Both the position numbers and the translations under genes were made by a program. The notes beneath the pieces are model-generated. The model searched no databases. It was given only the letters and a program-made list of their open reading frames with translations, and was not told where the DNA came from. Positions 27,367 to 36,763 of a stretch of DNA of 64,000 nt are shown piece after piece. Origin of the DNA: Streptomyces sp. B21-105 (GTDB taxonomy: Bacteria > Actinomycetota > Actinomycetes > Streptomycetales > Streptomycetaceae); assembly GCF_036898465.1 (NCBI RefSeq), contig NZ_JARUMJ010000001.1:8122001-8186000 (forward strand), in the 5' to 3' direction. Numbering within the stretch: the stretch's first letter is position 1; each line of letters starts with the position of its first letter.

Positions 27367-30060
27367 ATGTCTCACCTCCGCGCACCCGCCGCACGAGCAG
27401 ACCGCCGTGAGGGCGGGCGGCACGGGCGGCCCGTCCCCCGCATCGCACCGGCGTCGGCCGAGACACAGATACGGCCCCAGTTGGTACGGCTCGCCGTGCT
27501 CCCCCCGACCGCGGTGGCCCTGAGCGCCTGCGCGGTCGTCCTGTTCACGGTGCGCTCCAGCGGCCTGCGTCCCGGCCCGACCCTGTGGGCGGTCCTGGTC
27601 GGCGCCGCCGCGGTGACCGGTGTCGGCATCGTGATCGCCGCGGTGGCCGCCGACCGCGCGGCCCGCTCCGTCAGCGACCGCCTCGCCGCCCTGCGCCGCA
27701 GCAGCGCACGCGGCGAGGCCGACCTGCGCGCCGTCATCGAGGCGCTGCGCCGCGGCGAGGTCCCCCCGCAGCGCACGTCGCGAAGCGGACCGCCGGCCGG
27801 CGCGGACGACTTCGAACTGCTCGCGGCCGACCTGGCGCACGCCCACGACGGGGCCGTCACCGCCGTCGTGCAGGCCGCACAGCTGTCGAGCCAGGCGGGC
27901 AGCGAACAGAAGCTGGAGGTGTTCGTCAACCTCGCGCGGCGTCTGCAATCCCTGGTGCACCGCGAGATCTCGATCCTCGACGAGCTGGAGAACGAGATCG
28001 AGGACCCCGATCTGCTCAAGGGCCTCTTCCACGTCGACCACCTCGCCACCCGCATCCGCCGGCACGCCGAGAACCTCGCCGTCCTCGGCGGTGCCGTGTC
28101 GCGCCGGCAGTGGAGCAACCCGGTCCCCATGACCGAGGTGCTGCGCTCCGCCATCGCCGAGGTCGAGCAGTACGCCCGTGTGAAACTCGTCCCGCCCGTC
28201 GACGGCGAACTGCGAGGTCACGCCGTCGCCGACGTCATCCACCTGCTCGCCGAACTCGTCGAGAACGCCACGGTGTTCTCCGCGCCGCACACCCAGGTGC
28301 TGCTGCGGGCCAACCTCGTCACCTCCGGGCTGGCCGTCGAGGTCGAGGACCGCGGGCTCGGCCTGCCGGTCGAGGAACAGAGCAGGATGAACGCCCTGCT
28401 CGCCGACCCCGACCAGGTCAACGTCGGCCGGCTGCTGGCCGACGGGCGCATCGGCCTGTTCGTCGTCTCCCAGCTGGCCCGGCGGCACGGCATCCGGGTC
28501 CGTCTGCAGAGCAACATCTACGGCGGCGTCCAGGCCGTCCTGGTCGTGCCGCAGGCCCTGCTCGGCTCCGCGCCGGGCGTCCTCGCGGCGTCGTCGCCGG
28601 GCCCGGACACCGACGGCGCGGGACGGCCGCTCGCTCCCGCCACGGCTCCTGCCATGACCCCTGCGGCGACGCCGCGCACGACGGCCCCGGCCCGGCCGCC
28701 GCTGCCCGCGGCCCCCTCGGCCCGGCCCGGCCGCCCCGGACCGCGGCGGCTCGCCGCCGGCGCCGACCGGACGCCGACGCGGGACACCAGTGGCGCGGAC
28801 CACTCGTTCGGCTCCGCTCCGACCGCCGCCCCCGCCACTGCTCCAGCCGCCGCCGTCTCCGTGCACGCCTCCGCCCCGGCGCCGGTGCACGCCGCGGCAA
28901 CAGCGCACACGCGAACCGAGCCCTCGGCGACGCAGGCCCCCTCGCAGACGCAGGACACCGCGTCCGTCGGCTCGTCGGGCGGCGGCCTGCCGGGGGAAGC
29001 CCGGCTCCCGTCCCGCACGGGACGGCCGCCGGGGCCGACGGCGTCGTCGCCGGCGCGGCACACACCCGAGGCCGGGGCGCTGGTGGGGCTTCCGTCGCTG
29101 TCGCCGTCTCCGCAGGGCGCCTCCGCGACCGGCCCCGCCGCGCACGCCTCGCAGCGGCCCGGGACCGGCGCCCCGCGCGACGACGGGCCCGCGCCGCTCC
29201 CGGTCCGCGGCGCCCGAGCGGCGCGGCCCAACCCGGCCGAGGCCGTGCCCGGCATCCGCAGCGGCGACCGGCCCGTCGTCGAACAGCACGAGGGCATCGC
29301 GCCCACCCCGCGCGTCGGCACGGTGCGCGGCACCATGGGCAAGCCCCACCTGCCCCGCCGCCGCGCCCAGGAGCACATCGTCCCCCAACTGCGCGGCGGC
29401 CCCGCCCCCCGCCCGGACATCGAACCGTCCGCCGGCCACGACCCCGGTCTCATGGCCGCCTTCCAACGGGGCGTCGGCCTCGCCGAGGCCCAGCAGAGCC
29501 TGGAGGCGGACGCCCCGGAGCCGTCGTCCGCGAAGCCCGCCACCCGCCCCGAGCCGTACGGGTCTCAGCCTGGCGTCCGTCCTGAGCCGTACCGAGCGGA
29601 GTCGGCGGTACGCCCGAAGTCGCGTGGCTCGGAGTCGACGGCGCGCCCCGAGCCGTACGGGCCGGAGCCTGCCGTCCGGCCCGAGCCGCACAGGTCGGAG
29701 TCGGCTGTTCAGCCCGAGTCGTACAGGTCGACGTCGGTCGTCCGGCCCGAGCCGTACCCCACCGCGCAGCCCTGGGACACGGGCTCGCTCCTGTCGGCGC
29801 AGGGCCGCGGCGAGCGTGCGGGCGACTCCGGTCACGGCGGCGACGCGACGGACGGCGCCGCGTGGGGCGTCCCGCTCCCGCTCCTGCCGCCCGCGCCGTC
29901 CCCCGGCGACGCACGGTCGGCGCACCGGCCCGGGATAGCCGAGGCGCGCCCCGCGCACGCCGCCGCGCCCCCCGAGGCGTACGGCGCGCGGGGCGGGCTG
30001 GACCTGCCCGACCCCGACCGATCCACCGCCCGGCACGACGGGAGCGCACCAGCCGGATGA
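27367..30060 (+). CDS. cvnA: Conservon CvnA-type membrane sensor ATPase
   Basis: 897 residues. Two membrane spans near residues 40-60 and 75-100 enclose a very short external loop. A helical region and a histidine-kinase-like HATPase follow: N-box HLLAELVENATVFSAP (near 295) and G1-box EDRGLGLP. After about residue 400 the protein becomes a long Pro/Ala/Ser-rich tail that includes seven 11-residue repeats. Cvn operons of streptomycetes act as membrane GTPase-switch complexes, with CvnA recruiting CvnB-D. Start is ATG 27367 with GAGGAC upstream. No canonical phospho-acceptor histidine block is obvious. Confidence 0.9.
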   Translation: MSHLRAPAARADRREGGRHGRPVPRIAPASAETQIRPQLVRLAVLPPTAVALSACAVVLFTVRSSGLRPGPTLWAVLVGAAAVTGVGIVIAAVAADRAARSVSDRLAALRRSSARGEADLRAVIEALRRGEVPPQRTSRSGPPAGADDFELLAADLAHAHDGAVTAVVQAAQLSSQAGSEQKLEVFVNLARRLQSLVHREISILDELENEIEDPDLLKGLFHVDHLATRIRRHAENLAVLGGAVSRRQWSNPVPMTEVLRSAIAEVEQYARVKLVPPVDGELRGHAVADVIHLLAELVENATVFSAPHTQVLLRANLVTSGLAVEVEDRGLGLPVEEQSRMNALLADPDQVNVGRLLADGRIGLFVVSQLARRHGIRVRLQSNIYGGVQAVLVVPQALLGSAPGVLAASSPGPDTDGAGRPLAPATAPAMTPAATPRTTAPARPPLPAAPSARPGRPGPRRLAAGADRTPTRDTSGADHSFGSAPTAAPATAPAAAVSVHASAPAPVHAAATAHTRTEPSATQAPSQTQDTASVGSSGGGLPGEARLPSRTGRPPGPTASSPARHTPEAGALVGLPSLSPSPQGASATGPAAHASQRPGTGAPRDDGPAPLPVRGARAARPNPAEAVPGIRSGDRPVVEQHEGIAPTPRVGTVRGTMGKPHLPRRRAQEHIVPQLRGGPAPRPDIEPSAGHDPGLMAAFQRGVGLAEAQQSLEADAPEPSSAKPATRPEPYGSQPGVRPEPYRAESAVRPKSRGSESTARPEPYGPEPAVRPEPHRSESAVQPESYRSTSVVRPEPYPTAQPWDTGSLLSAQGRGERAGDSGHGGDATDGAAWGVPLPLLPPAPSPGDARSAHRPGIAEARPAHAAAPPEAYGARGGLDLPDPDRSTARHDGSAPAG
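29545..29775 (+). repeat. 33-bp repeats coding for 11-residue units in CvnA
   Basis: Seven consecutive in-frame units of 33 bp encode variants of RPEPYxxExAV (RPEPYGSQPGV, RPEPYRAESAV, RPKSRGSESTA, RPEPYGPEPAV, RPEPHRSESAV, QPESYRSTSVV, RPEPYPTAQPW). They lie in the disordered cytoplasmic tail. Copy number is likely variable between strains. Confidence 0.88.
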
Positions 30061-30155
30061 GCCCTGCGAGCACCCCCACCCCCACCCCCACCCGAACTCC
30101 CATCCCCACCCCCAGCGCTCCCGCAGACCTTCGTACCCCAAGGAGTCGATCCACC

Positions 30156-30590
30156 ATGGCGAGCGATGCGCCGACCGGCCATGTATCCGACCTCGACTGG
30201 CTGATGAGCGGCCTCGTGCAGCGCGTGCCGCACACCATGAGCGCGGTACTGCTCTCCTGCGACGGACTGGTGAAGTCGGTCCACGGCCTGGACGCCGACA
30301 GCGCCGACCACATGGCGGCGCTGGCGTCCGGCCTGTACTCCCTCGGCCGCAGTGCCGGCATCCGGTTCGCCGACGGCGGCGACGTGCGGCAGGTCGTCGT
30401 CGAACTCGACTCGACGCTGCTGTTCGTCACCACCGCCGGCTCCGGCACCTGCCTAGCGGTGCTCGCCGGGCGGGAGGCCGACGCCGCCGTGCTCGGCTAC
30501 GAGATGGCGATGCTGGTGAAGAGCGTCCGGCCGTACCTGATGACCGCGCCCCGGCAGCACGCCGTCGAACCGTCGGTGATGGGACCTTGA
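30156..30590 (+). CDS. cvnB: Conservon CvnB, roadblock/LC7 protein
   Basis: 144 residues from ATG 30156 with AAGGAG at 30140. The whole protein is a roadblock/LC7 domain (LDWLMSGLVQRVPHTMSAVL, DGLVKSVHGLD). These proteins act as regulators, often GTPase-activating, of the partner CvnD GTPase. The stop overlaps the cvnC start. Confidence 0.92.
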   Translation: MASDAPTGHVSDLDWLMSGLVQRVPHTMSAVLLSCDGLVKSVHGLDADSADHMAALASGLYSLGRSAGIRFADGGDVRQVVVELDSTLLFVTTAGSGTCLAVLAGREADAAVLGYEMAMLVKSVRPYLMTAPRQHAVEPSVMGP

Positions 30591-30964
30591 GGGTGGCGGC
30601 GGCCGGCGACGGGCCCTGGCTCGACGACGCGGCCGGACGGCTGGTGCGCCCTTTCACCGTCAGCGGCGGCCGGACCAGGCCCAGCGTCGCCCTCGATCTC
30701 ATGTCGCAGGTGATGGCCACCGGAGCGACCCCCCTCGGCTACCTCGGACCCGAACACGCACTGGCGCTCGACCTGACCCGCGCGCCCGTGTCGGTCGCCG
30801 AGATCGCGGCCCATCTCAAGCTGCCGGCGGCGGTCACCAAAGTGCTGCTGTCGGACCTCCTCGACTGCGGGGCCCTGACCACCAAACCCCCCGAGTACCA
30901 CCACATCCCCACCGACCGGGCCCTTCTGGAGGCAGTGCTCGATGGACTACGACGACAGCTCTGA
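30587..30964 (+). CDS. cvnC: Conservon CvnC, DUF742 protein
   Basis: 125 residues. The likely start is TTG 30587, overlapping the cvnB stop; GTG 30593 is an alternative. The DUF742 core (RLVRPFTVSGGRTRPS, APVSVAEIAAHLKLPAAVTKVLL) contains a winged-helix-like fold that may bridge the complex. It overlaps cvnD by 23 bases. Confidence 0.9.
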   Translation: MRVAAAGDGPWLDDAAGRLVRPFTVSGGRTRPSVALDLMSQVMATGATPLGYLGPEHALALDLTRAPVSVAEIAAHLKLPAAVTKVLLSDLLDCGALTTKPPEYHHIPTDRALLEAVLDGLRRQL

Positions 30965-31613
30965 GCACGACGACGCGTACGAGGCGTACGGCGCGCACCG
31001 CCGCCACGCAGCGCACGACGCCGGCGGCTCGGACCCCTTCCCCACCGCACTGAAGATCCTGGTCGCGGGCGGCTTCGGCGTGGGCAAGACGACCTTCGTG
31101 GGCGCCGTGAGCGAGATCGCGCCGCTCAGCACGGAGGAGCTGCTCACCACCGTCAGCGCCGCGACCGACAACCTCGACGGCATCGAGAACAAGGTCGAGA
31201 CGACCGTCGCCATGGACTTCGGCCGGATCAGCCTCGACCCGCAGCATGTGCTGTACCTGTTCGGGACGCCCGGGCAGGAGCGGTTCTGGTTCATGTGGGA
31301 CGAGTTGTCCGAGGGCGCCCTCGGCGCGGTCATCCTCGCCGACACCCGGCGCCTCGAGGAGTGTTTCGCGGCCGTCGACTTCTTCGAGGAACGCGGACTC
31401 GCCTTCATCGTCGCCCTCAACGAGTTCGACGGCTCCCACCGTTACGACCCCGAGGAGGTGCGGGCCGCCATCGACCTGGACCCGGAGATCCCCGTGGTGC
31501 GCTGCGACGCGCGGATCTCCGCCTCCGGCGTCCAGACCCTGCTCACCCTCGTCAAACACCTCATCGCCCACGCGCCGGCCGCACCCCAGCCGAGCCGGGG
31601 CGCACACATGTGA
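30942..31613 (+). CDS. cvnD: Conservon CvnD, Ras-like GTP-binding protein
   Basis: 223 residues. G1 motif GGFGVGKTT (about 44-52), G3 motif FGTPGQERF and a G4-like NEFD (in place of NKxD) mark a small GTPase of the Cvn/MglA-like group. A charged N-terminal 30 residues precedes it. CvnD is the switch output of the conservon. Confidence 0.93.
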   Translation: MDYDDSSEHDDAYEAYGAHRRHAAHDAGGSDPFPTALKILVAGGFGVGKTTFVGAVSEIAPLSTEELLTTVSAATDNLDGIENKVETTVAMDFGRISLDPQHVLYLFGTPGQERFWFMWDELSEGALGAVILADTRRLEECFAAVDFFEERGLAFIVALNEFDGSHRYDPEEVRAAIDLDPEIPVVRCDARISASGVQTLLTLVKHLIAHAPAAPQPSRGAHM

Positions 31614-31688
31614 CGCCCGACGCCCGACGCCCGCACACAACGCCCCGGAGCCGCATATGACGTTCGTCCACAGCGACGGAGCCCGGAC

Positions 31689-32258
31689 ATGAGCTACGAC
31701 CCACCGCGCCCGGTCGGTCGTCTGCTGCTCACCCCGGAGGACGGGGAGGCTCCCGCCCGTGCCCGCAGGCTGCGCCGACTCGGCCTCGGGGAACTGCCAG
31801 AACCCGACCTGGACGCCTTCGCGAACCGCCTCGCCGAGGTGACCGGAGCGCCGTACGCCATGGTCAACTTCCTCGACGGCGAACGGCAGTTCTTCGCCGG
31901 GCTGCACACGCCGCAGGGCGGCCGGGCAGCGCGCGGCGGCAAGCCGGAGGTGGGCCGCCGACTGCCCCGCGAGTACGGTTACTGCCCGTACGTCGTCGCC
32001 CGGCGCAAGGCGCTCGTCCTGGAGGACGTGGGCGACTACCCGCGGTTCGCGGGGAACCCGGTGGTCGACGAGTACGGCATCCGCTCCTATCTCGGCGCCC
32101 CGCTCATCGACACGACAGGGATGGTGCTGGGCACGGTGTGCGTCGCAGCCCTCGCGCCCCGGCCCTGGGGCAAGGCCGGACTGGAGACCATCAAGGCCAC
32201 GGCCGCCGACCTCGCCGGACGGCTGCAGTGCCGCGACGCCGGCGATCTCCCGCCCTGA
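31689..32258 (+). CDS. GAF-domain protein at the end of the conservon
   Basis: 189 residues with one GAF domain (MVNFLDGERQFFAG, GYCPYVVARRKALVLEDV, SYLGAPLIDTTGMVLGTVCV). A single cysteine in the GYCPYV segment could bind a ligand or metal. It follows cvnD by 75 bp in the same direction and is probably a sensory accessory of the Cvn complex. Confidence 0.85.
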   Translation: MSYDPPRPVGRLLLTPEDGEAPARARRLRRLGLGELPEPDLDAFANRLAEVTGAPYAMVNFLDGERQFFAGLHTPQGGRAARGGKPEVGRRLPREYGYCPYVVARRKALVLEDVGDYPRFAGNPVVDEYGIRSYLGAPLIDTTGMVLGTVCVAALAPRPWGKAGLETIKATAADLAGRLQCRDAGDLPP

Positions 32259-32278
32259 GCGCTCGCCCTGAGCACTCG

Positions 32279-32872
32279 TCAGGGAGCCCGCCAGATGTTG
32301 TCGAAGGCCGCGTTCTCGATGGACCGCCGCTGCCGGACGGCCTCGAGTTCCGTCACCGCGTCGGCGACCGTCGACACCACCGTCACGACTGCCTCCCCGA
32401 GGGTGTCCGGGAGGCCGTCGGCGGGCTCCTCGCGCAGACCGACGGCGGCCGCCAGCGCGGCGAGGACCGGTTCCTGCGACGCCCAGCGTCCGGTGGCGCC
32501 GCTGCGGGCCGGCGAGTCCACGGGCGCGGTCCGCGCGCCGATCAGACGACGCGGCCGGCCGAGCACGCCGTCCGCCTCCAGCCGGGCCGTGTAGGCGGCG
32601 GCCAGACCGCGCCCGCGACGCCACAGCCAGTCCTCGACCGACTCGTACGGCGGCTCACGCAGCAGCGCCGAGGCGGCGTCCTCGAGGAGCGGGTCGTGCG
32701 GGGCCGACGGCGGGCCGGGCACGAGGAGGCCGCCGTCCACGGCGAGTGCTCCGGCCTCGACCAGGTCGAGTGCCTCGGCGCCCGCGAGGGCGAGCGACAG
32801 ATCGCCCTGCCCGACGGGGCGGGCGGCCGTCATGTCGATCGCGACGATCATCAGGTCCCGTGCTGTGGTCAT
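32279..32872 (-). CDS. GOLPH3/VPS74 (GPP34)-family protein
   Basis: 197 residues from ATG 32872 with GGAG six bases upstream; an in-frame GTG at 32884 is less likely. The N-terminal TARDLMIVAID block and the LSLALAGAEALDLVEAGAL helix match the GPP34 family, known in eukaryotes as a PI4P-binding Golgi adaptor and common but uncharacterised in actinobacteria. It is convergent with the conservon, 20 bp from the GAF gene stop. Confidence 0.8.
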   Translation of the reverse strand: MTTARDLMIVAIDMTAARPVGQGDLSLALAGAEALDLVEAGALAVDGGLLVPGPPSAPHDPLLEDAASALLREPPYESVEDWLWRRGRGLAAAYTARLEADGVLGRPRRLIGARTAPVDSPARSGATGRWASQEPVLAALAAAVGLREEPADGLPDTLGEAVVTVVSTVADAVTELEAVRQRRSIENAAFDNIWRAP

Positions 32873-33174
32873 CAGGGGCTCCACGTCAGTCGGCCGGCCT
32901 CGTGCGGGTTGCGGTCCAGGGTGGCACGGCCCACCGTGGTGTGCGGGAAGCCCGACCAGGCTGGCGCGGCCACGGGGCCGAACCGGATGAACGCTGGTGC
33001 ACGCCGTGGGACCCGTGGGAACCGGTGTGAAGCGGAGCTGTGGCGGCGCTTAAGAAAAGCTCGATGGACCTGGCCCGGCGAGTGCGGCAGATTGCTGCGC
33101 GAATCCACCCGTCTTCCCGGATGCGGGGCCTGTAGGCCTGCCCGCGCCGGGCCCTCATCACAGGAGCCGTTGCG

Positions 33175-34203
33175 TTGAAGGCGCTGGTCAAGGAGAAGGC
33201 GGAGCCCGGGTTGTGGCTCACGGACGTTCCGGAGCCCGTCGTCGGGCAGGGCGATGTGCTGATCAAGGTGCTGCGCACCGGCATCTGCGGCACCGACCTG
33301 CACATCCGGTCCTGGGACGGCTGGGCGCAGCAGACCGTCGGCACGCCCCTGGTGCTCGGGCACGAGTTCGTCGGCGAGGTCGCCGCGACCGGGCGGGACG
33401 TCACGGACATCGCCGTGGGCGACCGGGTCAGCGGTGAGGGGCACCTCGTCTGCGGCAAGTGCCGCAACTGCCTCGCCGGACGTCGCCATCTGTGCCGGGC
33501 CACGGTCGGCCTCGGCGTCGGGCGGGACGGCGCCTTCGCCGAGTACGTCGCTCTGCCCGCGTCCAACGTGTGGGTGCACCGGGTGCCGGTCGACCTCGAC
33601 GTGGCGGCGATCTTCGACCCGTTCGGCAATGCCGTTCACACCGCGCTGTCCTTCCCGCTCGTCGGCGAGGACGTCCTGATCACCGGCGCCGGGCCGATCG
33701 GCCTGATGGCCGCCGCCGTCGCCCGGCACGCCGGAGCCCGCAACGTCATGATCACCGACGTCAGCGAGGAGCGGCTGGAGCTGGCCCGCAAGATCGGCGC
33801 GAGCCTCGCGCTGAACGTCTCCCAGGCCTCCATCGCCGACGGGCAGCGTGAGCTGGGGCTGCGCGAGGGCTTCGACATCGGCCTGGAGATGTCCGGCCGG
33901 CCGGAGGCGATGCGCGACATGATCGCCAACATGACGCACGGCGGCCGGATCGCGATGCTGGGGCTGCCCGCCGAGGAGTTCCCCGTCGACTGGGCCCGGA
34001 TCGTCACGTCCATGATCACGATCAAGGGCATCTACGGCCGGGAGATGTTCGAGACCTGGTACGCGATGTCGGTCCTGCTGGAGGGCGGCCTCGACCTCGC
34101 CCCCGTGATCACCGGCCGGTACGGCTACCGCGACTTCGAGGCGGCGTTCGCCGATGCGGCGAGCGGCCGCGGCGGCAAGGTCATCCTCGACTGGACCGTG
34201 TGA
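33175..34203 (+). CDS. tdh: L-threonine 3-dehydrogenase
   Basis: 342 residues from TTG 33175 with CAGGAG nine bases upstream. A zinc-dependent medium-chain dehydrogenase: catalytic zinc Cys in [17 protein letters not shown], a structural-zinc Cys cluster ([15 protein letters not shown]) and Rossmann GAGPIG. It oxidises threonine to 2-amino-3-ketobutyrate. The gene for the next step, kbl, lies immediately downstream, which fixes the assignment. Confidence 0.95.
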   Translation: MKALVKEKAEPGLWLTDVPEPVVGQGDVLIKVLRTGICGTDLHIRSWDGWAQQTVGTPLVLGHEFVGEVAATGRDVTDIAVGDRVSGEGHLVCGKCRNCLAGRRHLCRATVGLGVGRDGAFAEYVALPASNVWVHRVPVDLDVAAIFDPFGNAVHTALSFPLVGEDVLITGAGPIGLMAAAVARHAGARNVMITDVSEERLELARKIGASLALNVSQASIADGQRELGLREGFDIGLEMSGRPEAMRDMIANMTHGGRIAMLGLPAEEFPVDWARIVTSMITIKGIYGREMFETWYAMSVLLEGGLDLAPVITGRYGYRDFEAAFADAASGRGGKVILDWTV

Positions 34204-34262
34204 GCCGTCCGTTTCCGACGTTTCCGTTGCTTTTCAACGCTTCGGTTGCTTTCGGCGTTTCC

Positions 34263-34302
34263 GTTGCTTCGTTGCTTCGTTGCTTCGTTGCTTCGTTGCT
34301 TC
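34263..34302. repeat. 8-bp tandem array GTTGCTTC x5 between tdh and kbl
   Basis: Five perfect contiguous copies of GTTGCTTC at 34263-34302, preceded by several degenerate copies from about 34218. The array occupies most of the 140-bp tdh-kbl spacer and ends about 30 bp before the kbl ribosome site. It is T-rich on this strand and unlike its surroundings. Confidence 0.92.
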
Positions 34303-34343
34303 CCCGCTTCCGCTGATTCCGAGTGTTTCCTAGGAGCTCTGCG

Positions 34344-35555
34344 ATGTTCGACTCCGTGCGCGACGACCTGCGCGCCACCCTCGACGAGATCCGCGCCGCC
34401 GGTCTGCACAAACCCGAGCGGGTGATCGGCAGCCCGCAGTCCGCGACCGTCGCCGTGACCGCGGGCGGCCGGCCGGGCGAGGTCCTCAACTTCTGCGCCA
34501 ACAACTACCTGGGGCTCGCCGACCACCCCGAGGTGGTCGCCGCAGCCCACGAGGCCCTGGACCGCTGGGGCTACGGCATGGCGTCCGTGCGCTTCATCTG
34601 CGGGACGCAGGAGGTGCACAAGGAGCTGGAGGCGCGGCTGTCGGCGTTCCTCGGCCAGGAGGACACGATCCTGTACTCCTCCTGCTTCGACGCCAACGGA
34701 GGAGTCTTCGAGACGCTCCTCGGCCCCGAGGACGCGGTGATCTCCGACGCACTCAACCACGCCTCGATCATCGACGGCATCCGGCTGTCCAAGGCACGCC
34801 GGTTCCGCTACGCCAACCGTGATCTGGCCGATCTGGAAAGGCAGTTGAAGGACGCGTCGGACGCGCGGCGGCGGCTGATCGTCACCGACGGCGTGTTCTC
34901 CATGGACGGCTATCTGGCGCCCCTTGCCGAGATCTGCGACCTCGCCGACCGCTACGGCGCGATGGTGATGGTCGACGACTCGCACGCCGTCGGATTCGTC
35001 GGCCCCGGCGGTCGCGGGACTCCCGAGCTGCACGGCGTGACGGGCCGGGTGGACATCCTCACCGGCACCCTGGGCAAGGCGCTGGGCGGCGCGTCCGGCG
35101 GCTATGTGGCCGCCCGCGCGGAGATCGTCGCCCTGCTGCGTCAGCGCTCGCGCCCGTACCTGTTCTCCAACACCCTCGCCCCGGTCATCGCCGCGGCTTC
35201 CCTGAAGGTCCTCGACCTGCTGGAGTCGGCGGACGACCTGCGGGTGCGGCTCGCCGAGAACACCGCGCTGTTCCGCCGCCGGATGACGGCCGAGGGCTTC
35301 GACGTGCTCTCCGGCGAGCACGCCATCGCCCCCGTGATGATCGGCGACGCGGCGAAGGCGGGCCGGATGGCGGAACTGCTGCTGGAGCGCGGGGTGTACG
35401 TGATCGGGTTCTCGTACCCGGTGGTTCCGCAGGGGCAGGCCCGCATCCGCGTCCAGCTGTCGGCCGCGCACTCCACGGCCGACGTCGACCGTGCCGTCGA
35501 CGCGTTCGTCGCGGCCCGGGCGGAGCTGGGGGAGTCGGCACCCGCGACGGTCTGA
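34344..35555 (+). CDS. kbl: Glycine C-acetyltransferase (2-amino-3-ketobutyrate CoA ligase)
   Basis: 403 residues from ATG 34344 with TAGGAG upstream. Alpha-oxoamine synthase family, PLP lysine in [28 protein letters not shown] and [15 protein letters not shown] are typical. It splits 2-amino-3-ketobutyrate with CoA to glycine and acetyl-CoA, completing threonine degradation with tdh. Confidence 0.96.
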   Translation: MFDSVRDDLRATLDEIRAAGLHKPERVIGSPQSATVAVTAGGRPGEVLNFCANNYLGLADHPEVVAAAHEALDRWGYGMASVRFICGTQEVHKELEARLSAFLGQEDTILYSSCFDANGGVFETLLGPEDAVISDALNHASIIDGIRLSKARRFRYANRDLADLERQLKDASDARRRLIVTDGVFSMDGYLAPLAEICDLADRYGAMVMVDDSHAVGFVGPGGRGTPELHGVTGRVDILTGTLGKALGGASGGYVAARAEIVALLRQRSRPYLFSNTLAPVIAAASLKVLDLLESADDLRVRLAENTALFRRRMTAEGFDVLSGEHAIAPVMIGDAAKAGRMAELLLERGVYVIGFSYPVVPQGQARIRVQLSAAHSTADVDRAVDAFVAARAELGESAPATV

Positions 35556-35560
35556 ACCCC

Positions 35561-35693
35561 CGCGGAAGGTGGCTCGCCCCGCGGAAGGTGGCTCGCCCCG
35601 CGGAAGGTGGCTCGCCCCGCGGAAGGTGGCTCGCCCGACGGACGGTGGCTCGCCCCGCGGAAGGTGGACCGCCCTGCGGACGGTGGCTCGCCG
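35561..35693. repeat. 19-bp tandem array, seven copies, between kbl and lysR
   Basis: Units of exactly 19 bp (CGCGGAAGGTGGCTCGCCC) start at 35561, 35580, 35599, 35618, 35637, 35656 and 35675. The first four are identical and the last three vary, mainly in the first six bases. The array fills the 200-bp space between the kbl stop and the LysR promoter. Confidence 0.95.
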
Positions 35694-35756
35694 GGCAGAC
35701 GGGGCCCGGTCGGGCAGTGGTCCGGAGGGCCCTGACATATTGCGATAATCGATCCC

Positions 35757-36659
35757 ATGATCGAAGCGCGGCGGCTCCACATCCTCCGTGCGGTGGCCGA
35801 CCACCGCACCGTGACGGCGGCGGCCGCCGCGCTGTATCTCACCCCGTCCGCCGTCTCCCAGCAGTTGGCGGCCCTGGAGCAGGAGACCGGCCACCGGCTG
35901 GTCGAGCGCGGCGCCAAGGGCGTGCGGCTCACCCCCGCCGGTGAGATCCTGCTCGGGCACACCAACGCCGTCCTCGCCCAGCTGGAGCGGGCCGAGGCGG
36001 AGCTGGCCGCCTACAGCTCCGGTGCGGCCGGCACGGTCACGGTCGCGGCCTTCGCGACCGGCATCGCCCTCGTGGTGGCTCCCGCGGTGGCACGGCTCGC
36101 CGACACCGCCCCGGGGATACGGATCCGCGTCCAGGACGCCGAGGGCGACGCCAGCCTGCCGATGGTGCTCGACCGGCAGGTGGACGTCGCCGTGGCGGTC
36201 GAGTACCGGGGGGCTCCGGCCGCCGACGACCCGCGTCTGACGCACCTGCCGCTCTACGCCGAGCCCTTCGACGCGGTGGTGCCCGTCGCCCACCGGCTCG
36301 CCGACACTGCCGAGGTTCCGTTGGCCGAGCTGGCCAAGGACACCTGGATCGGCCCCTACCCAGGCAACCCCTGCCACGACGTGGTGGTCCTGGCCTGCGA
36401 GAACGCCGGCTTCCAACCCCGCATGGAGCACTCCTCCGACGACTTCCGCGCCGTCGTCGCGCTGGCCTCGGCGGACGCGGGCGTGGCGCTCGTCCCGCGC
36501 TCGGCGCTGCGCGGCATGGACCTCACGGGGGTGGTCGTCCGGCCCGTCGACGGCGTCGCGCCGACCCGGCGGGTGTTCGCGGCCGTCCGCCGGGGCGCCG
36601 AGGAGCACCCGCTGATCCGACCGGTGCTCGAGGCGCTCGGCGAGGCCGCCGCGGTGTGA
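35757..36659 (+). CDS. LysR-family regulator
   Basis: 300 residues with an N-terminal winged helix (RRLHILRAVADHRTVTAAAAAL and SAVSQQLAALEQETGHRLVER) and a type-2 periplasmic-binding-like effector domain. The region at 35735-35750 (ATTGCGATAAT, an AT-rich dyad) next to the start could be both its -10 box and its operator. It follows tdh-kbl and may respond to an amino acid, but the target is unknown. Confidence 0.92.
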   Translation: MIEARRLHILRAVADHRTVTAAAAALYLTPSAVSQQLAALEQETGHRLVERGAKGVRLTPAGEILLGHTNAVLAQLERAEAELAAYSSGAAGTVTVAAFATGIALVVAPAVARLADTAPGIRIRVQDAEGDASLPMVLDRQVDVAVAVEYRGAPAADDPRLTHLPLYAEPFDAVVPVAHRLADTAEVPLAELAKDTWIGPYPGNPCHDVVVLACENAGFQPRMEHSSDDFRAVVALASADAGVALVPRSALRGMDLTGVVVRPVDGVAPTRRVFAAVRRGAEEHPLIRPVLEALGEAAAV

Positions 36660-36730
36660 GGCCCGGTGTGATGTGACGCCCGGCCACGGTGTGAGGCCTG
36701 GCCTGGTGTGAGGCCTGCGTAACGCTGCCG

Positions 36731-36763
36731 TCTCATATCAGGGATAAGTTCCCGGATGTGAGA
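36731..36763. promoter_or_regulatory. 33-bp palindrome covering the start of the XRE-cupin gene
   Basis: Arms TCTCATATCAGGG (36731-36743) and CCCGGATGTGAGA (36751-36763) are inverted repeats matching at 11 of 13 positions, with a 7-bp spacer. The right arm includes the GTG start at 36758, so a bound dimer would block both promoter and translation start. It is a strong candidate autoregulatory operator. Confidence 0.65.

Noticed and set aside
27244..30141. 965-residue minus-strand open frame opposite cvnA
   Set aside because: The plus strand has the HATPase boxes and the conserved cvnA-B-C-D order.
35561..35693. CRISPR array from the 19-bp repeats
   Set aside because: Units are contiguous, with no unique spacers and no cas genes.
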